From: Pezicula radicicola
Lineage: Eukaryota > Ascomycota > Leotiomycetes > Helotiales > Dermateaceae
DNA: 64,000 nt
Direction: 5' to 3'
Assembly: GCA_003008705.1 (NCBI GenBank)
Contig: PDUO01000082.1
Location: 62,001-126,000, forward strand
Position numbers and translations under genes: made by a program. Under the pieces are notes generated by a model. It was not told the DNA's origin. It made no database searches and was given only the letters and a program-made list of their open reading frames with translations. Positions 12,441 to 23,216 of this stretch are shown one piece after another. Position 1 is the stretch's first letter. The number at the start of each line of letters is the position of its first letter.

Positions 12441-13486
12441 GCTGCTTCGATATTCTATTGTATGTTTGGATTGAAGATGAGTGGCCACGTTGGACACCAT
12501 ATACGCCTGTATGCCTATGATACCTGATATTGCCGTTGCTGTAGGGAAGAAATAATTGGAGCCGGAATTACTATGACTTGCAGTGCGGTAAGTGTAGTTC
12601 GGAGTCATACTGCCGACGATCCACCCCCCCTGGTTCTACCGGTACTTGTTTCCTGCATTTAGCATTTCCTGCTTTGAAAAACGGTAGTTATTACCACGCC
12701 AGACTGTCAAAATTATCGGCCTCGTTTGATGCCTATTAACTAAAGCGCCAACCTGCTATGTCTCTGTGATAAATGTTTGGAAGCGGTGTGGCAGTCCTTC
12801 ATTTTCACTGTACGCAATGGAGCCTGAACTGCAGGGGTCGCTGAACCCATGATTTCCGGGGCCCGAAATCTTTCGTCTGAATGAAGTTGACCTCTTTCCA
12901 CGCCATCTTGCATGTAAGATGATTCTAATGAACTGCTCTTTATTGGATGGATGTTCAATTATTTGTTGTGGTAACGGACCCCGTCTCCCCCACACGATCT
13001 GACCCGTTCCCCACAGTGTTCGAGGTATAAGAACAATAGTTAGCGCGCGGCGTTGACCAGGATCTCGACTTCAAAGCCAATGGATGATACGTAGGCGTAG
13101 CATACATAGGACATACTGCCAGCTGTTAGGTAGACGTACAAGGATAGCCTTTTGGGTTGAAATACCCTGCACTACGTTCTACACTCGTTTCTGACGTCAG
13201 AGCTTATATTCTGCAAGGAACAAGCAACCGCAGCATATATGGCGCGTGAAGGTATTCATGCCAGTCCGCTTTAAATTTTCGCGCAGTAAGCCAACAAGTA
13301 TTCCGTACGACTTATGACATTAAGTCATAATCCCTAGATGATTCAAACCTAGTACGCGAGATGAGTCTAGTCTTCCGGCCTTAAGAACTTGATGATATGC
13401 CAATCGAACTTCTTGAAAGACAAGGGACATGTAAACAGATTGAATTATGACACAACACTAGGATCTAAACCTTATGCTCATGACTT
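12441..13486. other. intergenic between P450 and hydrolase
   Basis: This is the promoter side of the P450 and the 3' side of the hydrolase. Minus-strand open frames at 12740-12995 overlap each other in different frames and match nothing I recognise. No repeat or RNA gene is seen. Confidence 0.5.
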
Positions 13487-14617
13487 CTACTTGTAGCTCC
13501 TATCTAGTACTTTTTGCAAGAACTCAAAGCCCTTCCGTTGTGTGTCCCACGTGGGCGATCCTTTGACCATTTCACCAACAAATGTGTGAGATCCACCCTC
13601 GACCTCAATGAACTCGGTCTCGATTCCTTCCTTACGTAACTTTGCTTCAAGATGCTTACTCAAATACACCGGAATCCAGATATCCGCTGTGCCATGGACA
13701 AATGCAGTCGGCGGCCATAGCTTACTCACATTGAGCATTGGATCGATGAGATGAAAGTCGTTGGGTGTCCGAGGCCATATTGTTTCTATGACTTTGCCGT
13801 TGGCAAGAGCCTGCATCGTGAAGAGCAGCCGAGGACTGGGACCCTTGGATTTCTGCGTCGGACTGGCTTGCGCATCATTTGACTGACCTTCTAAAGAGAC
13901 ATCACCAATGAAAATCTCCTTTTCTTGAAAAAGATGCTTAAAGAAGGATGCTGGAGGAGGCGGCGGAAGTTTCTGCTGCAGAGATTCAATTGGCTGCGAC
14001 CAGAAGGGGTCATCAAAGTGTTTTGGACCATAGAAGTCGAGTATAGCAAGTGGAGGCTTTTCAGTACCCCAAGCCTATATTGTGTTAATGACCTCGATCG
14101 ACATTTAAGAAAGAAAGACTCCATCAGAAAAGAGAGAAGGTGTGATTTTGATCTACAAGTAGCTTTGCTGGATTCGACATCTCTTCCCAAGCAGACTTAC
14201 CAGAGACAATGCCAAATGACCACCCGCGGAGACTCCCATAGCCATTATTCGCAGGACATCTGGTCGTAGCGGGTTTGAAGCGTCCTCGAGTGCTCTAGCT
14301 AGACCACCCGACTGCGCCCATGCTAACACATCGCGAGCATCGGTAATTGGGCCTTCGAGTATGTTAACCCCAGGACACAACCTATACTCAATTGATAGGA
14401 CAATCCAGCCTCTCTGCAGACAGTCGTCGATCTGGTCTTTACTGTTCAGACTCGAGGATCCAATAATACCTCCACCGCCATGGAGCATGATGAGTACAGG
14501 TGCAAGGCCATCATTGAACCTCTCTTTTTGAGAAATCGGGGTGTAAATGTCCGTGGGGATGGCGACCCCATTTACAGTTTTGTACGGAACTCGGATAGGC
14601 TTTGTTTGTTCTGCCAT
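13487..14617 (-). CDS. alpha/beta hydrolase fold-3 family esterase
   Basis: A 334-aa hydrolase in two exons, 14617-14201 and 14074-13487, with a 126-nt intron. The oxyanion-hole motif is LHGGGG (about 53-58). The nucleophile elbow is GVSAGG (about 127-132), the acid is Asp in FVHGTADIWIP and the base is His in EGGSHTF, so the catalytic triad is complete. It lacks a signal peptide and is probably cytosolic. Hormone-sensitive-lipase-like hydrolases of this type cleave esters, lactones or C-C bonds in many fungal catabolic and secondary-metabolite clusters. The open frame reaches 14638 only through a TTG codon, so ATG 14617 was chosen. It shares a 557-bp divergent promoter with the dioxygenase, and a broken paralogue lies at 22610-23099. 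Confidence 0.88.
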
Positions 14618-15174
14618 TATGAAGTCTTGTAGAACCAATAGCTAGAATAGTAGACAGGAAGAGTAGTAAAAGGCACCAGAGATGAAATGGAAGTTGCAAG
14701 GGAATAATGGTGGGTCTTTAGAGATTCAAAAGGGCACTATTAATGCTATGCTCGGCGACCTTGCTACAGTAGCTCGGACACCGCACCCGTGGTGCCGGAA
14801 CGAGGAATACTTCCTTGCCCGTAGTTGATCTTGCTTGAGCCTGTATTCGTCTGCCACGATTTCAAACCAGCAGGACTCATTGGTTATCCACTCAGGCAGT
14901 ATTCAGAGGGAAGTGGACCATATCAGATTTCCGTGCAACTCGGGGTTCTGCCTCCGTACACCTTACTTGTGTTTGATGAAGCTGGTGCTCTAAGTCTTGC
15001 TACGATTACTGGCGGCGGAGAACGGGCTCGGATACCAGTGACAAAATACATACTTAAGGTACGTAGACCAACGTCTCTTACCAGATCAAAATTTCCATAA
15101 CACTTTTCGTACAATATCTCATTACTTTACCTTCCACGTTCATACCATTTGGCGTCCACCTCCCCCACAGCAAA
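14618..15174. promoter_or_regulatory. bidirectional promoter (hydrolase / dioxygenase) with CGG-N17-CCG palindrome
   Basis: The two genes diverge from this 557-bp interval. At 14775-14797 there is an interrupted palindrome: CGG, one base, CACC, eight bases, GGTG, then CCG. Inverted CGG/CCG triplets are the usual recognition units of dimeric Zn2Cys6 factors, three of which are encoded in the window. The link to any one of them is inference. A short CT-rich stretch lies just before the dioxygenase start. Confidence 0.4.
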
Positions 15175-17016
15175 ATGAAGACCATTGATCAAGTTGAGAG
15201 CGAGCTACCGCTCGCTCCAGAAACACGATATCCTGATGGCGGTTTCTTTAGTGGCGAACAAGAGCCTTGCCGATGGGAGGGTGAAGTCTACAATTGCATC
15301 GTCCGCGGCAAAATCCCACCCGAGATTGACGGCACTTACTATCGAGTGATGCCAGATCTTCCTTTCGCCCCCTTGTACGAGGATGATGTGTTTATCAATG
15401 GTGACGGCTGTATTCATGCCGTCCGCATTCGCGATGGTCGTAAGTCAACACCCACCAATTATAAGAGACGCCCGCAAGAGGCGGAAAAGCTTTCCAGCTA
15501 TCCTAGTGGCAAGTTTCTTGGACCAATGACTCTAATAACTTATACAGACGTCGACTTCAAAAGCCGCTTTGTGCGTACGGATAAATTTTGCATTGAACGT
15601 GCAGCCCGTCAGTCCGTTTTCGGTAAATACAGAAATCGGTACACAGACGACCCACGTGTGAAGCACGCTATCCATTCTACAGCAAATACTCATGTAATTT
15701 TCTACGAGAAGCAACTACTGGCGCTCAAGGAAGATTCCAAACCGTATGCTCTCGATCCTGATACGCTCGAGACTAAAGGATATTACGATTTTCATGGCCA
15801 GTATACCGCACCTACCCATACAGCACACCCGAAGGTCGACGCTTCTAACGGAGAATACATTACTATGGGCTTTGAAGCTAAAGGGGATTGTACTCCCGAC
15901 CTCGTGTACTACCTTTTTGATCGTGATGGAAAGAAGTTGGAGGAGTGTTGGTTGAAGACACCATGGGCGGGATCGATGCATGATATGGCTGCAACTGATA
16001 AATGGATCGTCTTCTATCTTGGTCCTCTTGCTACTGTGCCGGTCGAACTATTGAAGGATGGGCACAAGCATTATGCTTGGGACAACGACAAACCTTTGGT
16101 GTTTGGTATTCTACCGCGACGAAACCCAAAGCCCGAGGACGCACGCTGGTTCACAATGCCCGGTACGCCTGGTCCATTCCTTGGACATATGGGCAATGCC
16201 TTTGACGGAGAGGATGGATGTGTCTATCTAGATGCTCCAATTTGTTACGGAAATAGGGTAAGCTATTCCGAAGAGGAGATGATCAACTTCCTGACCGTTG
16301 CTCTAGTTCTGGTTCTTCCCACCACTCACTGGTCCAACGAAACAAAATCCCAAGGGCTTTACATCTCACTACGTTAGATGGAAGCTTGATCCTAATGCAA
16401 AGGATACGAACGTCGAAGCCCAAGTATTGGTTGATGTCGATGGGGATTTCCCGCAATTCGACAGTCGATATCTCACAAAGCCTTACAGCAAAGTCTTCCT
16501 TACCGGCCTGAATAAATATGAAGACGAAGGCGACACGATTTTTGGAGCTGTCTGCGATTCAGTGGTTATGGGTGATGTTAAGACTGGCGAGTATAAAGCC
16601 TGGTCTGCCGGACGCAATTCCACTGTGCACGAGCTGGCTTTTGTCAAGCGTTCGGAAGATGGTAAGTCCTCATTCCCTGAGACAACGACATTATGAAAGG
16701 AACCATGTTCTAATTAAGCTATTCTAAACCAGCTCCCGAAGGCGATGGTTGGGTTATTACTTTTGTTAACCGACGCGATCGTGACCGCTCCTACATATAC
16801 ATTCTTGACACGGCAAAGATCGAGGATGGCCCAGTGGCGATTATTGACCTTAGCTTTCGCCTCCGTGGAGGTATTCATGGCACCTGGGTGCCTGCCAAAA
16901 GTCTCGGCGAACGCAAGGACCTCTGCGACATGTCTGGTATCTCTGAAGAAGTTCGTAAGGAATTCGAGAACAAACCGGTCAAACCGGCGTTTGCGCCCAA
17001 CGGTCATAAGGCCTAA
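15175..17016 (+). CDS. carotenoid cleavage / lignostilbene dioxygenase family protein (RPE65 superfamily)
   Basis: A 537-aa non-haem iron oxygenase. Exons 15175-15439, 15548-16257, 16307-16661 and 16733-17016; introns of 108, 49 and 71 nt. The 108-nt intron is in frame and stop-free, so it could be mistaken for coding. Splicing restores IRDGHVDFKSRFVRTDKF, a hallmark run. Candidate iron-ligand histidines occur in the four expected segments: HTAHPKVD, GSMHDMA, FLGHMGN or the following loop, and GGIHGTWVP near the C terminus. FINGDGCIHAV is also typical of the family. Fungal members cleave either carotenoid double bonds or stilbenes such as resveratrol, splitting them into two aldehydes. With no carotenogenic genes nearby and FAD monooxygenases, P450s and an alcohol dehydrogenase around it, a stilbenoid or phenolic substrate is the better guess. 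Confidence 0.88.
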
Positions 17017-17079
17017 TTCAACTCAACTCGAGTTGGATTGGACTGGATGAGGGAAACACTACGAGATTGACTAGGGAAA

Positions 17080-18045
17080 CATGTTTAAGTTACGCAAGTT
17101 TCAGCAACTTTGACTCTTTTATAACTTAGTATCCCGCTAGGAAGATAGTAGCATATTTATTTCATTATAAAAACGTCTTATATTAGAGTCTTTACCTTGT
17201 TAAGGATGTGAAGTTAGGAAATACATATATACGCCAGCTATTCTAACTATAATAAGCTACTACTATAACTATAATATTATTAGGTCATGTATAGGGATTA
17301 CGTATAAGGAATAGGGTAGCTAACTGTCACATGGTAGCTTACATTACCTAGTGTTTCAGTGCACTAGTGTGTGACACAACTGACCAAACACCCGGTAATA
17401 AACACAACTTCAACGCCTCCAAATATAGCTCCGTCTACACGTTCAAAAGGTCGCGCATCTACTCCTAATACTATTTTACGATAACACAATCTATTAGCTT
17501 TATTATTCGAACGAATAAGACTTAATACAAACAGAGAATATATAAAAAGGGCTCTAGCTAGAAGGCGTAAAACTTTATATTATAGGGTGGGTAAACTAGG
17601 ACTATAAATGCAAGAAATATAAGTTCTATAAGAATAAGAAGATAAAAAGATTTTTTTTTAAAAAAGTTTAAAAGGTTTAAATATAAATCTAACTCTAAGT
17701 ATAATATTTAATTACTTACTTAGTAAGCTTTAAAGTCTTATAATAAGAATATTAAAACTACTAATAATATAATAATCTAAAAATACTATACTAATTACCT
17801 TTTATTAGTTTATATTAATATAATTAATACTTTATATATTCTTTATAGGTTATTTAATTTAAATTTAATTAAAACTTATTAGAATATCTTAAAATAAAAA
17901 ATAAAAAATATAGAATAAATAAAATAAAATTACTATAGAGAAGATATAAACTACTAGTAAAAATAGATAGAGTAGCTATAAAGACTATATAGTAGTTATT
18001 TTAGTGATTTTAGATAATTTCTAAGTGTATTATCAATTAGTGTAC
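17080..18045. repeat. AT-rich, RIP-like degraded block
   Basis: The composition drops sharply to mostly A and T, rich in TATA/TTATTA-type words, with stops in all frames, directly against the truncated 3' end of the FAD monooxygenase at 18046. This is the usual look of a transposon mutated by RIP. No transposase motif or convincing terminal repeat can be read. Confidence 0.55.
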
Positions 18046-18843
18046 TCACTTGTGTGCCTTTAAAATATATAGTTCAGCCATTCTATGTAGCACAGGGCCG
18101 CATGCAACAGGGACGCTATCTTCAGGTAATTCGTGGCAAGTAATTTGGGTTCGAGGGGAATGATATGTATAATGCTTTGGTTCTGTGAAAATGCCTTGGG
18201 AGAGCACGCCTCCTAAGAAATTTCTCGTAGGAGCCACAGCAGCGGGAACTTGGAAGCGGTAGGCCAAGTCACCTGTTGCCTGAGCAGTGCCTGGACATAC
18301 AGCTTCACGAACACTGGAGTGTATACCATCTGCGCCAATTATGAAATTGCATGAAATGACGTCGCCAGTATGTAAAGTGACGTTTGGATTTTCACCGTTC
18401 AGACCAACGTCAACTTTGACAACCCGCGAATCAACTCGTATATCACCGTCCAACTCCCTTAGCCTCTGAAGCAGAACATCATGAAGGTCTGCGCGATGTA
18501 TGTGCCAGTATGGCGCTCCGTAAGCCTCCTCCAATTCTGGGTTCATCGGTTGTTGGGCAAGAATCTTGCCATTTTGCCATCGATGCACGCGTGCGAATGC
18601 GGGCTTCATCACCTTACCCTCAAGTAATTCGGTACAACCCCACCGAATCAGCAGTCTTGTACAGTTCGGAGATAATTGAATGCCGGCACCGATTTCGCCA
18701 AGGGTCTGGGCAGCTTCAAGGACTACCACTGAGAATTTCTGGCTTAAAGCAATGGCAATTCCTGTTGCAAGGCCGCCAAGCCCTGCGCCAACGACGATTA
18801 TGCGGGGCTTCGGGTAACCATTGTAATCGTGTATTAACGACAT
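18046..18843 (-). pseudogene. truncated FAD-dependent monooxygenase (salicylate-hydroxylase type)
   Basis: The open frame from ATG 18843 gives 265 aa with the N-terminal FAD fold of the class A flavoprotein hydroxylases: GAGLGGLATG dinucleotide-binding motif (about 17-26), GEIGAGIQLSPN, the WHIHRADLH run and the GADGIHSSVR (DG) motif. Family members run about 400-450 aa and carry a second FAD motif (GDAAHPM or similar) followed by a C-terminal helix. Both are missing here, and the frame ends exactly where an AT-rich degraded block begins. It is therefore most likely a gene broken by a transposon or deletion. An intact paralogue lies at 20912-22288. An unrecognised distal exon cannot be formally excluded. 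Confidence 0.7.
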
Positions 18844-19039
18844 TTTAGACGATCTACTGAATATACCAACAAAGATTTGAAGGTGAGATAGATGCTGCTC
18901 TCGTGCAACACAAGACCACCAAATTGAGAGATAAATTATTCCTCTATATACCATCGATATACTGAGATATACAGAATCCTTATCCGAGGAGTGTTGTTAG
19001 TGCAGCTGGTTGCTCTATCCTATCGGGTCCCGCAAGTGT

Positions 19040-19900
19040 GTTTCAGCGTATATATAAATTAAATCTAGGTTGAACTTAAAACACGAAAGATTTACTATAA
19101 TATTAATAGTAGTACTTAGCTTATTAGGTGCTTAATAGACTAAACTTAGATAAAAACTGTTTTAATAGAGTAATAAGCTTATAAGTTTAGTTTAATATTA
19201 AATAATAATAATTTATTATTATTATTTTAATATACTTTTTTAATTTTTTTAGGTACAAATTATATATTTATATTTTAAACTCAAGAAAAAAAGTAATTTT
19301 TGAAAAGGTTATATAAACTATATATATATTTATTAACTAGTTTTATTAGAAAACCAAGTTTCCCCCATCTAGTATTGTGATGTGACTTAGATTTCACTGT
19401 CGGTCTTATAGTTCCGTTGATCCGAGATGTAGTGTTCTAGAAAGCCGGCTTTTGCGGAAGGCAGAAAACCATGCGGGTATTGCGGCCTGTGCTAACGCCC
19501 TTATGAATCACTTAATTTATGAATCGGTTGTAGATTGTAGAATTAGTAAAATAGAGATTGTCCTTATTAAATTTAGTAGACAGCCTATAACTATAAGGTG
19601 CACAACCTATAATTTTAGGGTATATAACCTGTAATTTTAAGGTTGATAACTATAATTCTAGAGTATATAGCCTATAATTTAATAGGAGGACACTATATTT
19701 AGTAATAAGGAGTAATTTATATATACCTTAAGTATATACTCACTAATTATATTCTTTTTTATTTAGATAGTAAAATTATAAGAGGGGTGTTACTATTAAT
19801 TCAACTCTTAATTCTAGTAGTTGCCTTAACGGATTCATGAATTTAGCTAAGATTTATGAATTTAAGCGATTCATGAGCTCGTCGGCAGAGGCCTCGGTAA
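19040..19900. repeat. AT-rich block containing about five tandem 22-nt repeats
   Basis: This is a second AT-rich RIP-like block on the 5' side of the broken FAD gene. Within it, 19581-19689 is a degenerate tandem array with a unit of about 22 nt (consensus around AACCTATAATTTTAGGGTAT), present about five times. ATTCATGAATTTA-like words follow near 19840-19880. Confidence 0.5.
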
Positions 19901-19970
19901 CGAAACTCTCAAGTAGATTAACGGTAGAACAAAGGAGGTAGGGATTGAGAGGAGGCTGTATCCCACAGAA

Positions 19971-19992
19971 TCGGCGGACGCCACTCCGCCGA
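19971..19992. other. perfect 8-bp GC-rich inverted repeat (hairpin)
   Basis: TCGGCGGA and its exact reverse complement TCCGCCGA flank a 6-nt loop. It stands out in an otherwise AT-rich neighbourhood. It could be a binding-site palindrome or a remnant of an element; no function is claimed. Confidence 0.4.
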
Positions 19993-20911
19993 CGACATAT
20001 AGGGAAATGACTTGTCTGAGTCTTCATAATCCGCTTTATAACTTTACATTGTCAACACTGAATACTAACAACCCGTCCGCCTTGAGTATAATCAACAGAT
20101 CTGCATACCCTTCCCGTCGGATCGGGGTCAGAGGGGGTGAATGTGGAGGCGTCGGGCTCCGCAGTGGTGGGCATTTCCTGCTCTCAGAGCCTGATAGCCA
20201 GTGGTCCGGTGGGCGAGCTTCCCTCCCAATCTGTAGACATGGACAAATTAAATTTATATGGATGCACAAGGTTGGCGCGATCCGATGACCACAATTGAAG
20301 ATGAATGGATGCGCATACTTGTTGAAAATGCACAAACTAGGAGCGCAGTTATCTTGCAGCCCTTGGGGAACCTAATGATGAGGATGGAGAGCGGCGGTAC
20401 TCTAATTTCAACCACTTCATCTGGAGTACTGTTTGTAAAACTGATGTGTAAAGATCCAAAATTATTATGCCTGTCTCGAAGACCGAACCGGTTCTTCAGC
20501 CTCTGAGTGTTCGACTTCCGAGCTGCCGAAGGTTTGTCCTCACTGAAACAGCTCAGCAGCTATCACGTCATAACGCACGGGATGTGTTTGCCGTGACTAC
20601 TCCGCGTTTTGGGTTTGTTTCTCGCCCTTAGATGTCCTCTCCCCACCCGTAATTAAATATATTTCTTGTGTTATTGATGTTGTCGTTCGGAGACCGCTGT
20701 GCCTCTTCCTTCCTATTACTACTTATTCCTGCTTTGATAGATATTAGACTCAATAGAGTATGAACGTGGACGAGATATAGAAGAAACTAAGAACAGAGAG
20801 TTCAAAATTTTAATCCTGACGACACATAAAGGTTTCGAGTAAGGTATTCTCAAAACTCCTCAGAGTTTTAACTGACTCTGAGCACCAGAAAACCACAACA
20901 AAAGGCCCAAT
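19993..20911. other. upstream region of the intact FAD monooxygenase
   Basis: Open frames exist on both strands (20007-20288, 20258-20506, 20036-20335) but overlap each other and show no motif. The last 200 bases before ATG 20912 are the probable promoter. Nothing else can be supported. Confidence 0.4.
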
Positions 20912-22288
20912 ATGTCAATACATGTTATAATTATCGGAGCTGGCCTCGCCGGACTGTCAGCTGCAATCTCAACCAAAACCGCAAACCCTCTCCACAAAGT
21001 CACAATCCTGGAATCCGTCAAAGAGCTTGCTGAAATTGGCGTAAGCATCACTTTCCACATCCACCCCCGCTTACACATGCCATGCCTCATGCCAACACCC
21101 AAATATTGTATAGCTAACACACCTTAGGCCGGTCTCCAACTGACCCCTAATGCAACGCGGCTTTTTAAGCACTGGGGAATCTACCCCGACCTGTCAACAA
21201 AAGCAACCTTCCCTACCGCTCTCTCCGTTCACCGTTACGATGGTACAAAACTCCTCGCGCATTGCCCCAATTTCCAATCCGACATCAACACCCGCTATCA
21301 CGCTCCTTTTTGGGGTATGCACCGCGCAGATCTCCAACGAGCTATAGTATCGCGATGTTCCGAACTTGGTGTTATCCTGCGTCTCGACGCAAAAGTCACC
21401 CGCGTTTGTTTTGAAGAAGCGCAGGTGGTCCTCAAATCTGGCGAGATAGTAAAGGGAGATGTGGTGCTTTGCGCTGATGGATTGTGGAGTACAACTCGGA
21501 GCCAGTTTTTAGGTAAACCTAGTCCAGCGATATTAACTGGCGACCTGGCGTATAGAATTGTTATTAACGTAGCCGATTTGACTGGGCCCGATGCCCCGGA
21601 GCTGAAGAAATTCATCGAAGATAGTATCGCAAATTTCTGGGTTGGGCCTGGGAGTCACGTAGTAGCGTATACTGTCCGCCCAGGCGCCATCTATAACATT
21701 GTGCTCCTCTGCCCGGACACTCTCCCCGAAGGCGTCTTAAAATCCGAAGGGGATCTGGACGAAATGCGCGCCCTATTTGACAACTGGGATCCTATCCTGC
21801 AGAAGTTTTTAAAGCAGGTAAAAGAGGTTCTAAAGTGGAGGCTAATGTGGGTGGACACCCTGCCTGAGTGGACGAATAAAGAGGGGACGTTCCTAATGCT
21901 AGGAGATTGTTGCCATCCAATGCTTCCCTACTTAGCTCAGGGCGCGAACTCGAGTTTAGAGGATGGGGCTGTGCTTGGGTACCTACTTGGTAGAGTGAGT
22001 CAAGAGAAGAAGGAAAAACAGTTACCTAAGGTAGCAGAAATGTATCAGGGGTTGAGAAAAGAGAGGGGAGAGGGCATTGCGAAGGAGACGTTTAAGCAGA
22101 GAGAGGATTTTCATTTGCCGGATGGGGTTAAGCAAGAGGAGAGAGACAAATTGATGTTGGGGATGCTTGGAGGGGAGTTGAAGGCCGATTTTCCTAGTAG
22201 GTGGACATGTCCGAGAGTGCAGAAGTGGTTATATGGGTATGATGCCTACAAGGAGGTTGAGGCAGCGTGTCAGGTAGATCTATTCTAG
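20912..22288 (+). CDS. FAD-dependent monooxygenase (salicylate-hydroxylase / class A flavoprotein)
   Basis: An intact 429-aa enzyme in two exons, 20912-21040 and 21128-22288 (87-nt intron). GAGLAGLSAA (about 9-18) binds the ADP part of FAD. The junction rebuilds EIGAGLQLTPNATRL. GMHRADLQRA and CADGLWSTTR form the middle DG motif. LGDCCHPMLPYLAQGAN is the second FAD-ribityl motif, complete here unlike in the neighbour at 18046. The family hydroxylates aromatic rings (often with decarboxylation) using NAD(P)H and O2. There is no transmembrane segment, so it is probably cytosolic. It lies on the plus strand between a broken paralogue and a broken hydrolase, so this corner of the cluster has been decaying around it. 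The substrate is unknown, but an aromatic acid or phenol would fit the neighbours. Confidence 0.9.
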
Positions 22289-22609
22289 AGAATTAGGAGA
22301 AGCTTGGTACCTTGTATTGAAGCGCACTTCATGGGGGGTGGGTCGAGAATGTAATTCGTTTAGAATAGACGATTTGTTGTACGTTGAAAAGGTAATTTAG
22401 TAACTTAGATGAACTGGTGAAGAATACGCCTTAGTTTCCTGAGGCTATATTTCCACTGGAACTTAGGCACGATCTCGGGGTCGAATAAACTTGGTCTTTG
22501 CAACCTCCGAATTTTTGTGGAAGCTTAACCTATATAAACGATGGAAGTATGTTAACATCTCTCAATACTTTAGTTGAACTTATACCAACATTTCAAGGAT
22601 ACTATCTAT

Positions 22610-23099
22610 GCCTAACCCGCCTCTGGCACTTCTTGACTTCTATGGCCCGAAATTCTTTTCTTACTTTTGGTCTTCGCCATTGCCACGGTTGGCGCATTTT
22701 CCACACTTCGAAGAACCATTTGTCTCCCAGATACACAATGAAAACCCACCGTGTTTCATTGCCATGTCACTCGAAAGAAGCCCCGCCGATGGCGAGATGG
22801 CTTGCTTGGACTTCTCCCAAGCTCGCAACGCATGGCTCTTCACTGCCTTGAAATATGGCTATCATCTACAATCTGTCGTTCGAGATAGCCTGTACGATCG
22901 AGTCGACCTATCTAAACTGTCGTCGAAGAATTTCCCGCCAACTTGCTTCGTTCATAGAACAGCTTATAATCTCGTGGATTTCAAATTTTCCAAGGATGCA
23001 TTTCATAGTTTAAACGGATGTGGTATTCAAAGCAAATCAAAGGACATGGATTTGATAAAGAGCTCAACCAAGACAACCCTCTCTTTTCACCAATCTTGA
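22610..23099 (+). pseudogene. alpha/beta hydrolase relic (paralogue of the gene at 13487-14617)
   Basis: The frame aligns by eye with the second exon of the intact hydrolase: PPLALLDFYGPKFF matches PPLAILDFYGPKHF, and FPPTCFVHRTAYN matches WPPTAFVHGTADI. In the relic the glycine and the catalytic aspartate of the HGTAD motif are replaced by Arg and Tyr, and the terminal His segment is lost by an early stop. I could not find a first exon with the HGGG and GxSxG motifs upstream. It is therefore a dead copy missing oxyanion hole, nucleophile, acid and base. Confidence 0.65.
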
Positions 23100-23216
23100 T
23101 TGATCTTGAATTCCTTGCAAATCACGTTTGAGCGAGGTATTTGTAGGAGATTTACAATTGAACACTTAAATACTTATACAAAATATATAGCTTTAATGGC
23201 AATGCGAGATTCATTT

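Noticed and set aside
20007..20506. Several overlapping frames on both strands before the FAD monooxygenase
   Set aside because: Mutually overlapping, no recognisable domain; treated as promoter-side sequence.
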